Origin: Anaerolineae bacterium
GTDB taxonomy: Bacteria; Chloroflexota; Anaerolineae; B4-G1; SLSP01
Direction of reading: 5' to 3'
Assembly: GCA_018055515.1 (NCBI GenBank)
Contig: JAGPHL010000098.1
Span: 4,198 to 10,143, forward strand
DNA: 5,946 nucleotides
Position 1 is the stretch's first letter; each line of letters starts with the position of its first letter. The notes under the pieces are model-generated. The model saw nothing but the letters and a program-made list of their open reading frames with translations, was not told the origin of the DNA and made no database searches. Shown here in pieces: positions 1 to 5,631 of the stretch. Made by a program: the position numbers and the translations under genes.

Positions 1-2
1 CG

Positions 3-752
3 CAGCTCACGCCTCCCATCATCCTCTCCTTCACAGCAGACCGCACCGACATCGCCGAACGCGAGACGGTGGTCTTGCGTTGGAAAGGAGAAGGCGCGAC
101 TTCCGCCGTCGTCTGGTGGTTCGATGCCCAGGGGTTACCCTCGCCGCCCGTGGAAATCAACGGCGACCCCAACGACGGCAGCGCCAGCATCAACCCCGAC
201 GCCAGCCCCATCCACCTCACGCTGCGCAACGCGGCCGGCGAGACAGAAGCCGTGCTGGAGCTCCGCATCCACTGCGTCTACGCCTGGATTCCGGAGCTGG
301 CCGGCAACCCCTACGCGGACCGCTGTCCGGGGGAGCCCATCTACACGCTGGCGGCCCAACAGGCCTTCGAAAATGGCTTCATGATCTGGCTCGCCAACGA
401 GGCCATGATCTACGTCTTCTACAACAGCGGCGTCCAGGGGCCGACTTTCACGGGCCCCTATTTCCGCGCCTACGCAGACCGCTTCCGCGAGGGCGACCCG
501 GAGAACGACCCCACCCTCGTCCCCCCCGAAGGACGCTATCAGCCCGTGCGGGGCTTCGGGTTGGTGTGGCGCACCGAGGCCGACGTGCGTACCACTCTGG
601 GATGGGCGATCGCGCCGGAGAGCGGCGGGGAAACCTGGGCCCAACGCTTTTCGGGGGGCGGCAGATACGCCAGCTATCAATATCTCAAAGGCCTGGATGG
701 ACGGATCTATTTCATGCAGTATCTGGACGGTCGTTGGGAGCTCTATCCTTGA
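3..752 (+). CDS. Probable secreted protein of unknown function, 3' part (5' end outside window)
   Basis: The reading frame is open from the window edge, so the first 249 or more codons seen are the C-terminal part of a longer protein; the GTG at 69 is internal. The first ~75 residues start with PPIILSFTADRTDI and continue ETVVLRWKGEG. This resembles the Ig-like beta-sandwich modules (PxIxSFxAxxxxI...VxLxW) common in Chloroflexota surface proteins. Two cysteines follow (HCVYAW and RCPGEP), which could form a disulfide. The C-terminal module contains AAQQAFENGFMIWL, PPEGRYQPVRGFGLVWR, VRTTLGWAIAPE and a Tyr/Trp-rich end. I recall this pattern as a recurrent C-terminal domain in uncharacterised Chloroflexota proteins. 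I see no catalytic motif. An extracytoplasmic location is inferred from domain style, since the signal peptide would lie upstream. It ends in TGA, 90 bp before the next gene. The reading frame is secure; the function is unknown. Confidence 0.8.
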   Translation, partial: QLTPPIILSFTADRTDIAERETVVLRWKGEGATSAVVWWFDAQGLPSPPVEINGDPNDGSASINPDASPIHLTLRNAAGETEAVLELRIHCVYAWIPELAGNPYADRCPGEPIYTLAAQQAFENGFMIWLANEAMIYVFYNSGVQGPTFTGPYFRAYADRFREGDPENDPTLVPPEGRYQPVRGFGLVWRTEADVRTTLGWAIAPESGGETWAQRFSGGGRYASYQYLKGLDGRIYFMQYLDGRWELYP

Positions 753-782
753 GCGCTGCTTTCAGATAACACACGGGATTGG

Positions 783-799
783 CCCTGGCATTGCCGGGG
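783..799 (+). terminator. Weak hairpin in the gap after the first gene
   Basis: CCCTGGC and GCCGGGG can pair across an ATT loop (seven pairs, one of them G-U) 30 bp after the upstream stop codon. Only ATTTCC follows, not a real T-run, so this is a poor intrinsic terminator. The rest of the 90-bp gap (753-842) shows no convincing promoter. Confidence 0.25.
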
Positions 800-842
800 A
801 TTTCCGAACACACCCTGCAGTCTACTGTAAAAGGAGGAGACT

Positions 843-1130
843 ATGAGCATCCTTACAGAGGAACAAGTAGGACTGGTGACAGTTCACGTTGCGGAGGGGC
901 TGCTACAGGCGATGGTGATCCGGGGGGCGCTGGAAAGCGCCGGCATCCCCGTGGTGCTCAGCTATGAAAAGCTCAGCACGTCGCCGGAAACGGCCGAACA
1001 TACCGGGCAGGTGCGGGTGATGGTGCCCATCGAGTGGCAGGAAGAGGCCGAAAAACTCTTGCATGCCCGTCCGCGGCCGGGGGAGGTCTTCTCCGTGCCG
1101 CCGGGAACGCTGCCGCCGTCTAACGACTAA
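843..1130 (+). CDS. DUF2007-type small protein (putative signal-transducing family)
   Basis: A 95-residue cytoplasmic protein with no signal peptide or membrane segment. The start is well supported: AAGGAGG at 831-837 lies five bases before the ATG. The pattern VTVHVAEGLLQAMVIRGALESAGIPVVL, then a variable loop, then VRVMVPIEWQEEAEKLL, matches the DUF2007 fold (Pfam PF09413). That family has a short ferredoxin-like unit with a 'transfer, access two entities, get one interface' layout: an element in the first helix, the hallmark LESAGIP, a beta strand and a final helix. Members are named putative signal-transducing proteins, but no biochemical role is established. The tail (RPRPGEVFSVPPGTLPPSND) is probably disordered. 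It lies 21 bp upstream of trmFO in the same frame and likely shares its mRNA. Its translation may help ribosomes reach the weak trmFO start. Family call fairly sure; function unknown. Confidence 0.8.
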   Translation: MSILTEEQVGLVTVHVAEGLLQAMVIRGALESAGIPVVLSYEKLSTSPETAEHTGQVRVMVPIEWQEEAEKLLHARPRPGEVFSVPPGTLPPSND

Positions 1131-1139
1131 CCCCCTCAC

Positions 1140-1143
1140 GGAG
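1140..1143 (+). promoter_or_regulatory. Ribosome-binding site supporting an AUC start of trmFO
   Basis: GGAG lies eight bases before the ATC at 1152. It is the only purine-rich Shine-Dalgarno-like stretch between the upstream stop (1128-1130) and the FAD-binding motif of trmFO, so it decides the start choice. It is weaker than the AAGGAGG of the preceding gene. Confidence 0.5.
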
Positions 1144-1151
1144 ATCAGACC

Positions 1152-2540
1152 ATCTTTCCCTCCGCTTCTGAACCGATCACCGTCATTGGCGGGGGCCTGG
1201 CCGGCAGTGAAGCCGCCTGGCAGGCAGCCCGCCTCGGCGCCGAGGTGCGTCTCATCGAGATGCGCCCCGGCGTGTTGACGCCGGCCCACACCACCGGCTA
1301 CCTGGCAGAGCTGGTGTGTTCCAACTCGCTCGGCTCGGACGCGCTGAATCGCGCGCCGGGCCTGCTCAAAGCTGAGTTGCGGCGACTTGGCTCACTCATC
1401 CTCGAAGTCGCCGACGCGCACCGGGTGCCGGCGGGCAGTGCCCTGGCGGTGGATCGGGAAGGCTTCGCCGCCGCCGTGACCGCCCGCATCGAGGCCCATC
1501 CGCGCATCACCCTCCTCCGCGAGGAAGCGACCGCCATCCCCGAAACGGGCCTTGTCATCCTCGCCAGCGGGCCGCTCACTTCCCCGGCGCTGGCGACGGC
1601 ATTGCAGCAAGAGTCCGGCACCGAGGCGCTCTATTTTTACGATGCCATTGCGCCCATCGTGGACAGCGCCACCATCAATTTCGACATCGCCTTCCGCGCC
1701 TCGCGCTACGATCGCGGCGAGCAAGAGGACGGCGATTACATCAATTGCCCGATGACGCAGGAGGAATACGACCGGTTCGTGGAAGCGCTCGTCACCGCGG
1801 AGCGCCTCCCGCTGCGCGATTTCGAGCGCGACGACCCGCATTTCTTCGAGGCCTGCCTGCCAGTGGAAGTGCTGGCGCAGCGGGGCCCGCTGGCGCTCGC
1901 CTTCGGGCCGCTGCGACCGGTCGGCTTGCACGATCCGCGCACAGGCCGGCGCCCCTACGCCGTGGTGCAGCTGCGGCAAGACAACGCCGCCGGCGAGCTC
2001 TACAATCTGGTGGGGTTTCAGACCAACCTGCGCTACGGCGAGCAGGAGCGCGTTTTCCGGCTGATCCCGGGGCTGGAAAACGCCACTTTCATCCGCTACG
2101 GCTCGATGCACCGCAACACCTACCTCAACGCGCCGCTGCTGCTCGCGCCGACATTGCAGTTCAAAAAGCGCCCCACGCTGTTCTGCGCGGGGCAGCTCGC
2201 CGGGCTGGAAGGGTACATCGGTAACGTGATGGGCGGCTGGCTGGCGGGAGTCAACGCCGCGCGTCTGTCCCAGGGGGAAACGCCGCTCATCCTCCCGCCA
2301 ACGACGATGTCCGGCGCCCTGCTCGCCTACATCACGCAGGCCGACCCGGCGACCTTCCAGCCGATGAAGGCCAATTTCGGGCTGCTGCCGCCGCTCGAAG
2401 CGGCCCGACGTGGAAAACGCGCGCGCGGTGAAGCTTATGCTCACCGCGCGCTCACTGACCTCGCAGCGTGGCTGGCGGCCACTCCCGGCCTGCCGGCGTC
2501 ACGCCAACCTACGGACGTTCCGCCAGCACCACCGAAATGA
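1152..2540 (+). CDS. trmFO: TrmFO: methylenetetrahydrofolate-dependent tRNA (uracil-54) C5-methyltransferase
   Basis: This FAD enzyme makes m5U54 (ribothymidine) in the T-loop of tRNA, with 5,10-methylenetetrahydrofolate as carbon donor and NAD(P)H as reductant. From the proposed start the protein is 462 residues, within the normal range. Visible motifs are: Rossmann ITVIGGGLAGSEAAW (G13-G18); EMRP (36-39); the family signature LVCSNSLGSD with Cys56; YINCPM (Cys199); FEACLPVEVLAQRG with Cys235; FGPLRPVGL; and the second FAD segment AGQLAGLEGYIGN (~346-358). Cys56 and Cys235 match the two catalytic-site cysteines of B. subtilis TrmFO (Cys53, Cys226). No ATG, GTG or TTG occurs in frame between the stop at 1128-1130 and the glycine motif. 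The first in-frame GTG (1245) would delete the FAD site, so I place the start at ATC 1152 (GGAG at 1140-1143). Its last 32 bp overlap the end of htrA. The product call is very secure; the exact start is less so. Confidence 0.93.
   Translation: MFPSASEPITVIGGGLAGSEAAWQAARLGAEVRLIEMRPGVLTPAHTTGYLAELVCSNSLGSDALNRAPGLLKAELRRLGSLILEVADAHRVPAGSALAVDREGFAAAVTARIEAHPRITLLREEATAIPETGLVILASGPLTSPALATALQQESGTEALYFYDAIAPIVDSATINFDIAFRASRYDRGEQEDGDYINCPMTQEEYDRFVEALVTAERLPLRDFERDDPHFFEACLPVEVLAQRGPLALAFGPLRPVGLHDPRTGRRPYAVVQLRQDNAAGELYNLVGFQTNLRYGEQERVFRLIPGLENATFIRYGSMHRNTYLNAPLLLAPTLQFKKRPTLFCAGQLAGLEGYIGNVMGGWLAGVNAARLSQGETPLILPPTTMSGALLAYITQADPATFQPMKANFGLLPPLEAARRGKRARGEAYAHRALTDLAAWLAATPGLPASRQPTDVPPAPPK
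2413..2451 (-). terminator. Probable htrA terminator embedded in the trmFO coding sequence
   Basis: An 11-bp perfect GC-rich inverted repeat (2421-2431 with 2441-2451, arms GCGCGCGGTGA / TCACCGCGCGC, 9-nt loop) lies 58 bp beyond the htrA stop. Read on the - strand, the stem is followed by GCG and then TTTT (2417-2414), the layout of an intrinsic terminator with a short U-tract. Read on the + strand there is no T-run, so it should act mainly on htrA transcripts. It codes for ordinary TrmFO residues (GKRARGEAYAHRA). Confidence 0.55.
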
Positions 2541-3738
2541 CCTGCTCCTGCCCATCGCGGAGAACGGTCACCGCCAATGTCTCCCCCACGCGCGTGTGCA
2601 GCTCCAGGTAAATGCTGAAATCGCTGAAGGAAGTCACCGGCGTGCCGTTCAGCGCGGTAATGATGTCACCGCCCACTGGAAAGCGCCCCATATTGCCCAG
2701 CGTGATGAAGCGCTGCCCGCCCCGCAAGCCGCCCTTCGCCGCCGGGGAGTTCGCTACCACTTCGAGGATCATCAGGCCGGTGTCGGGCACGTCCACGCCC
2801 GCCCCGCGCAGCGTTTCCGCCCACCGCGAGAGGTCGAGCACGCTGACGCCCAACCAGGGATGCGGATAACGTCCATTGGCGATCAGTTCGGGGACCACGC
2901 GCTGCACGGTGTTGGCCGGGATGGCGAACCCGATCCCCGCGTTGGCGCGACTGGGGCTGACGATCTGAGCGTTCACGCCGATGACCCGCCCCTCGAGATC
3001 CAGCAAGGGGCCGCCGGAGTTGCCGGGGTTAATGGCCGCGTCCGTCTGAATCGCCTCGCCGATGAAGCGATTATACTCCGGGCTTTCGATGACCCGTCCC
3101 AGGCTGCTGATCACGCCAAACGTCAACGTCTGCTCCAGGCCAAAGGGGTTGCCGATCGCCACCACAAATTGTCCCACGCGCAGCGTGTCGGAGCGTCCCA
3201 ACACCACCGGCTGCAGCGCGTGTGCGGTGGGATCCACCTTCAGCACAGCAAGGTCGTTGGTCGGATCGCTGCCGACCACCGTCGCCGGCAGCATCTTGCC
3301 ATCGGAGAAAATCACCCGGATGTCGGTGACGCCCTCGATCACATGGTAATTGGTGACGATGTGCCCATCGGTGTCGTAGACGAAGCCCGAACCGGTGCCC
3401 TCTTGCGGGACGGCGTTCATGAAGAAATCGTACGCCAGGGTCGTCACCACAATGTTGACGACAGACTTGCTCGTCGCCTGGTACACCGCCTCAATCTGCT
3501 CCTGAAGCCCCGCAGCGGCGGCATTCGGCTCCAGGGTGACCACTGGCGGCGGCGTGGTCGCCGGCGTCGCCACTGACGGCAAGGGGGGCGCGAGCGTCGC
3601 CGTTGACGGCGGCAGATGGGGCGTGGCGGTCGGCGTAGCGGCGGCCGGCGGCGTCGGGGTGGCCGACTCCCATGCCAGGCACCCCAATGACGTCGCTACC
3701 AACAACACCATGATGCTCACCAAGGCTTTAGTCCGCAT
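2509..3738 (-). CDS. HtrA/DegP-type trypsin-like serine protease with PDZ domain
   Basis: A 409-residue membrane-anchored or lipid-anchored protease that degrades or handles misfolded proteins outside the cytoplasmic membrane. Residues 1-20 are a basic start plus a hydrophobic stretch ending in SLGC. This may be a lipoprotein signal (Cys20), but Ser at -3 makes the lipobox weak, so an uncleaved anchor or ordinary signal peptide is possible. Residues ~25-72 are a Pro/Thr/Ala-rich linker. The protease domain (~80-285) carries the full triad: His132 in TNYHVI, Asp162 in TNDLAVLKV and Ser241 in GNSGGP. One PDZ domain fills ~290-405 (YPHPWLGV, GLMILEVVANSPAAKGGL, GGDIITALNGTPV). The ATG has AAGGAG on the - strand at 3745-3750, six bases away. 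It lies downstream of usp, separated by the MITE-like element, so its promoter is probably inside or next to that element. It resembles the DegP/DegS/HhoA group; one PDZ argues against two-PDZ DegP. Confidence 0.93.
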   Translation of the reverse strand: MRTKALVSIMVLLVATSLGCLAWESATPTPPAAATPTATPHLPPSTATLAPPLPSVATPATTPPPVVTLEPNAAAAGLQEQIEAVYQATSKSVVNIVVTTLAYDFFMNAVPQEGTGSGFVYDTDGHIVTNYHVIEGVTDIRVIFSDGKMLPATVVGSDPTNDLAVLKVDPTAHALQPVVLGRSDTLRVGQFVVAIGNPFGLEQTLTFGVISSLGRVIESPEYNRFIGEAIQTDAAINPGNSGGPLLDLEGRVIGVNAQIVSPSRANAGIGFAIPANTVQRVVPELIANGRYPHPWLGVSVLDLSRWAETLRGAGVDVPDTGLMILEVVANSPAAKGGLRGGQRFITLGNMGRFPVGGDIITALNGTPVTSFSDFSIYLELHTRVGETLAVTVLRDGQEQVISVVLAERP

Positions 3739-3794
3739 AGATCGCTCCTTTCCTGACTAATCCTCTCTCGATCTCAACCGCACAGCTAGTACTT

Positions 3795-3800
3795 TGTCAA
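3795..3800 (-). promoter_or_regulatory. Outward-facing TTGACA at the htrA-proximal element end
   Basis: The left inverted repeat reads TTGACA on the - strand, a perfect sigma-70-type -35 hexamer pointing at htrA, whose ATG is at 3738. The hexamer 17 bp downstream (TTGAGA, 3777-3772) is a poor -10, so a working promoter is uncertain. The opposite repeat carries the same TTGACA at 3957-3962 on the + strand, with no -10 behind it. Confidence 0.25.
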
Positions 3801-3855
3801 ACATCAATTGAGGGGTAAATTCTGTCCGCCGTAATCCGACCTCGGCGCGTCTCCC

Positions 3856-3900
3856 CCCTATATGTATGGACAGCAGATTGATAGATTACCACATATAGGG
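3856..3900. repeat. Nested 10-bp inverted repeat inside the element
   Basis: CCCTATATGT at 3856-3865 is the exact reverse complement of ACATATAGGG at 3891-3900, with a 25-base loop. It lies near the centre of the MITE-like segment and would form the apex of a larger folded RNA or DNA cruciform. Confidence 0.6.
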
Positions 3901-3901
3901 A

Positions 3902-3920
3902 AAAACCGCCTCGGGGTTTT
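3902..3920 (-). terminator. Possible usp terminator inside the element
   Basis: AAAACC (3902-3907) and GGTTTT (3915-3920) pair across a short GC-rich loop. Read on the - strand the hairpin is followed by one further T before CCC, 48 bases beyond the usp stop. The A/T-flanked form could work on either strand. The stem is short, so termination may be partial. Confidence 0.35.
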
Positions 3921-3967
3921 CTTAACGAGCTGACGCCTCTACCCATCAAATTAACCTTGACAAAGTA

Positions 3968-4387
3968 CTAGGGCACCAACAACACCGGGCAACGCGCATA
4001 GCGCAACACCTCCGTGCTGACATCCCCCAACAGCAGGTCCTTGACATTGGAGGGCCCGCGCGTGCCAAGCACAATGAGCGTCACCTTTTCTTCCAAGGCC
4101 GTTTGCAGGATCGTCTGCGCCGGCGCGCCCGCACGCACCAGTCCTTCCGCCGGCACCCCCGCCGCCGAAAGGTAGGTTACCGCGTCGTCCACCACTTCCT
4201 GCGCCAGGGATTCCATGGAAGTGACAAGAGCATCGTAGCCCGGCATGGTGCTGTAACGCTCTGGCGGCTCGTAGACGTGCAAGACCAACACCGTCCCTTC
4301 CTCTACGCGCGCGAGATGTTCCAGATACGGCAGCGCCCGTTCCGCTGCCGGCGTCGCATCGTGAGCAAAAAGAATCCGTTTGAACAT
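3968..4387 (-). CDS. Universal stress protein (UspA family)
   Basis: A 139-residue single-domain Usp protein, the usual family length, cytoplasmic. Usp proteins bind ATP or AMP and are made under starvation, oxidative or heat stress; their exact targets are mostly unknown. The N-terminal strand MFKRILFAHDATPAAERAL carries the conserved Asp10. The nucleotide loop reads GTRG-x9-GD followed by VSTEVL (G108 to D122), and the end CPVLLVP is typical. The canonical loop ends G(S/T); here the residue after the last glycine is Asp, so ATP binding could be altered. The start ATG has GAGGAGGA on the - strand at 4393-4400. The stop TAG is part of the CTAG at the edge of the MITE-like element. It sits between dnaJ and htrA on the same strand, in a stress-response context. 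Family call secure. Confidence 0.92.
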   Translation of the reverse strand: MFKRILFAHDATPAAERALPYLEHLARVEEGTVLVLHVYEPPERYSTMPGYDALVTSMESLAQEVVDDAVTYLSAAGVPAEGLVRAGAPAQTILQTALEEKVTLIVLGTRGPSNVKDLLLGDVSTEVLRYARCPVLLVP

Positions 4388-4411
4388 TCAGTTCCTCCTC
4401 AGAAAATAGAG

Positions 4412-4435
4412 ATCAGCGAGTCAGCGAATCAGTGA
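4412..4435. repeat. Three degenerate 8-bp tandem repeats
   Basis: ATCAGCGA, GTCAGCGA and ATCAGTGA follow one another without gaps just upstream of the usp ribosome-binding site. They match at six to seven of eight positions. Confidence 0.6.
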
Positions 4436-4475
4436 AAAAGCAAAAAGACGAAAAATCACTTATGTGGCAAAGGGT

Positions 4476-4495
4476 GCGCAAACTGAAGTTTGCGC
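4476..4495. repeat. Perfect palindromic hairpin GCGCAAAC-TGAA-GTTTGCGC
   Basis: Eight pairs close a TGAA tetraloop (nine pairs if T-A is counted). It is not inside a gene. On the + strand AT-rich sequence follows 12 bases later, but no + gene precedes it, so it is not a normal terminator. It may belong to a dispersed palindromic family (REP-like) or act as a leader hairpin of usp. Confidence 0.6.
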
Positions 4496-4590
4496 TCAGG
4501 CCATTATTTTTATAGTCTGGTGACGAACCGCAGATTCATGAGAACTCGTCGGAAAATAGAGAGCCGTGAGAAGAGAGTTGTCGAGCTTCT

Positions 4591-4611
4591 GCTCACTGCT
4601 CACGTCTCACA
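4591..4611. repeat. Three degenerate 7-bp tandem repeats
   Basis: GCTCACT, GCTCACG and TCTCACA lie directly downstream of the dnaJ stop, which is at 4631 on the - strand. They resemble slippage-type low-complexity DNA and contain no coding signal. Confidence 0.5.
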
Positions 4612-4630
4612 TTTTCATGTATGGAGGGCT

Positions 4631-5602
4631 TCATTTGCGTTGGCCCTCGCCTCGCCGCAGGTCACGTAAGGTCTGGAACAGGCGCTTTTCCTCGTCGCTC
4701 AAGTGAGGCGGAAGTTGCACGGTCACTTTGGCGTACAGATCACCGCGCGTTGTCGGCTCATTCAAATGAGGCATCCCCTGTCCCCGCAACCGCAACAGGC
4801 GGCCATTCTGCGTCTCCGGCGGGATGCGCAACATCACGGCGTGATTGTCCGGCATCCGCACCGCGACTTCGCCGCCGAGGAGGGCGGTGTAGAGATCCAC
4901 CGGCACCTCGGTGTACAGGTCATCGCCTTTGCGCTCAAAGCGCGGATCGGGCTGCACGGTGACCACCAGGTGCATGTCGCGTCCTATGCCGGTAGCAGAG
5001 GCCGGAATGCGCACGCGTGTGCCGTTATCTGACCCGGCAGGGATGCGCACCTCCAGCCGACGGCCTTCGAGCTGCAGGACGCGCGTCGCCCCCTGGTATG
5101 CCTCCGCCAGGGTGATTTCTACGGGCTGCTCATACGCGCGCGCCGGCTGCTGATAGGTCTGCGCGCCAGCGCGCCGTCCCATCCCGCCAAACAACAGATC
5201 GAAGAAATCGGAGAAAGTGCCTTCCCGACCGCCGGCGCCGCCAGAACCGCCAAAACCGCCAAACAGATCCTGCAAGTCCTCCACCCGCCGATAATGGACG
5301 CCTCCCTGCCCGCCGGGGAAGCCGCCCGCCCACTGAGACCAGTCAAAATCCTCTGGACGCCCGCCACTTTGGCCCCACTGCTGCCAATCCTTGCCGAAGC
5401 GGTCATACCGCTGCCGCTTCTCCGGATCGGAAAGGACCTCATACGCCTCATTGATCTCCTTGAAGCGCTCCTCAGCGTTGGGATTGTTGGGGTTCATGTC
5501 GGGATGATGTTCGCGGGCGAGGCGACGATACGCCGTTTTGATGGCCTTCTCGTCGGCGTCGCGCGGCACCCCCAAAATGTTGTAGTAATCTTTGTATTCC
5601 AT
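4631..5602 (-). CDS. DnaJ-family co-chaperone, zinc-less (CbpA/type II-like)
   Basis: A 323-residue J-domain protein that stimulates the ATPase of DnaK and delivers unfolded substrates; cytoplasmic. The J domain spans 1-~70 (YYNILGV; HPD at 33-35; FKEINEAYEVLSDPEKRQRYD). A Gly/Phe/Gln-rich region follows (~72-150; DLFGGFGGSGGAGG, DLLFGGMGRR). Then come C-terminal substrate domain I (~158-230, PVEITLAEAYQGATR) and domain II (~235-297, VPVDLYTALLGGEVAV, LRLRGQGMP, GDLYAKV). There are no CxxCxGxG repeats and no cysteines at all, so this is the CbpA/DnaJ2 (type II) layout, not classical DnaJ (~375 residues with a zinc finger). The start ATG has a purine-rich GAGGAGGGG on the - strand at 5606-5614. 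It lies 29 bp downstream of grpE, clearly one operon. Whether the genome also carries a zinc-finger DnaJ cannot be seen. Confidence 0.93.
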   Translation of the reverse strand: MEYKDYYNILGVPRDADEKAIKTAYRRLAREHHPDMNPNNPNAEERFKEINEAYEVLSDPEKRQRYDRFGKDWQQWGQSGGRPEDFDWSQWAGGFPGGQGGVHYRRVEDLQDLFGGFGGSGGAGGREGTFSDFFDLLFGGMGRRAGAQTYQQPARAYEQPVEITLAEAYQGATRVLQLEGRRLEVRIPAGSDNGTRVRIPASATGIGRDMHLVVTVQPDPRFERKGDDLYTEVPVDLYTALLGGEVAVRMPDNHAVMLRIPPETQNGRLLRLRGQGMPHLNEPTTRGDLYAKVTVQLPPHLSDEEKRLFQTLRDLRRGEGQRK

Positions 5603-5631
5603 TCCCCCCTCCTCTGCTGCGCGAGCTTAGC

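Larger units (their letters stand above)
3786..3971. mobile_element. MITE-like element with 15-bp perfect terminal inverted repeats, flanked by CTAG
   Basis: Positions 3786-3800 (CTAGTACTTTGTCAA) are the exact reverse complement of 3957-3971. Pairing continues imperfectly inward (9 of the next 15 bases). The ends lie in CTAG on both sides. If TA within CTAG is the duplicated target, the element proper is 3789-3968 (180 bp), as expected for a non-autonomous IS630/Tc1-mariner derivative; IS630 is known to target CTAG and duplicate TA. It has no ORF of transposase size and is visibly more AT-rich than its flanks. It fills most of the usp-htrA gap. The right CTAG contains the usp stop codon. The inverted repeat is certain; the mobile-element interpretation is inferred from a single copy. 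Confidence 0.7.
4388..4630. other. Intergenic region between dnaJ and usp, repeat-rich, no gene
   Basis: This 243-bp gap is AT-rich relative to the genes and has no plausible coding frame. Besides the palindrome and tandem repeats listed separately, it holds three A-runs (4435-4439, 4442-4446, 4451-4455). On the - strand TATAAA (4514-4509) could be a usp -10 box, giving a ~110-nt leader that includes the palindrome. I see no good -35 partner, so the usp promoter is not assigned. No clear dnaJ terminator is visible, so read-through from dnaJ into usp is possible. Confidence 0.5.

Noticed and set aside
135..680. 181-residue open frame on the - strand, and an overlapping + frame at 80-769
   Set aside because: Both shadow the first gene, whose frame has structured, hydrophobic-core-like sequence. 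The alternatives are Arg- or Gly-rich without motifs.
753..842. Promoter for the DUF2007-trmFO pair
   Set aside because: TTGCCG at 791 has no acceptable -10 at normal spacing, and TACTGT at 823 is only a 3/6 match that abuts the ribosome-binding site.
1245..1247. GTG as the trmFO start
   Set aside because: Starting here removes the glycine-rich FAD-binding motif encoded at 1179-1220, which TrmFO needs.
1392..2444. 350-residue open frame on the - strand
   Set aside because: It lies entirely antisense to trmFO, whose motifs are unmistakable. The translation is Arg/Gly/His-rich low-information sequence with no recognisable domain, as expected from GC-rich codon shadowing.
2410..3576. 388-residue open frame on the + strand
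   Set aside because: Antisense to htrA, with a composition rich in His, Arg and Gln and no domain. The HtrA triad and PDZ motifs show which strand is coding.
5210..5290. Short repeats of GCCGCC/GCCAAA type
   Set aside because: They are codon repeats of the Gly/Phe-rich linker of the J-protein, not an independent repeat element.
5603..5631. Heat-shock operator (CIRCE or HAIR) between grpE and dnaJ
   Set aside because: No TTAGCACTC-type inverted repeat or HAIR-like sequence is present; the 29 bp hold little beyond the ribosome-binding site.
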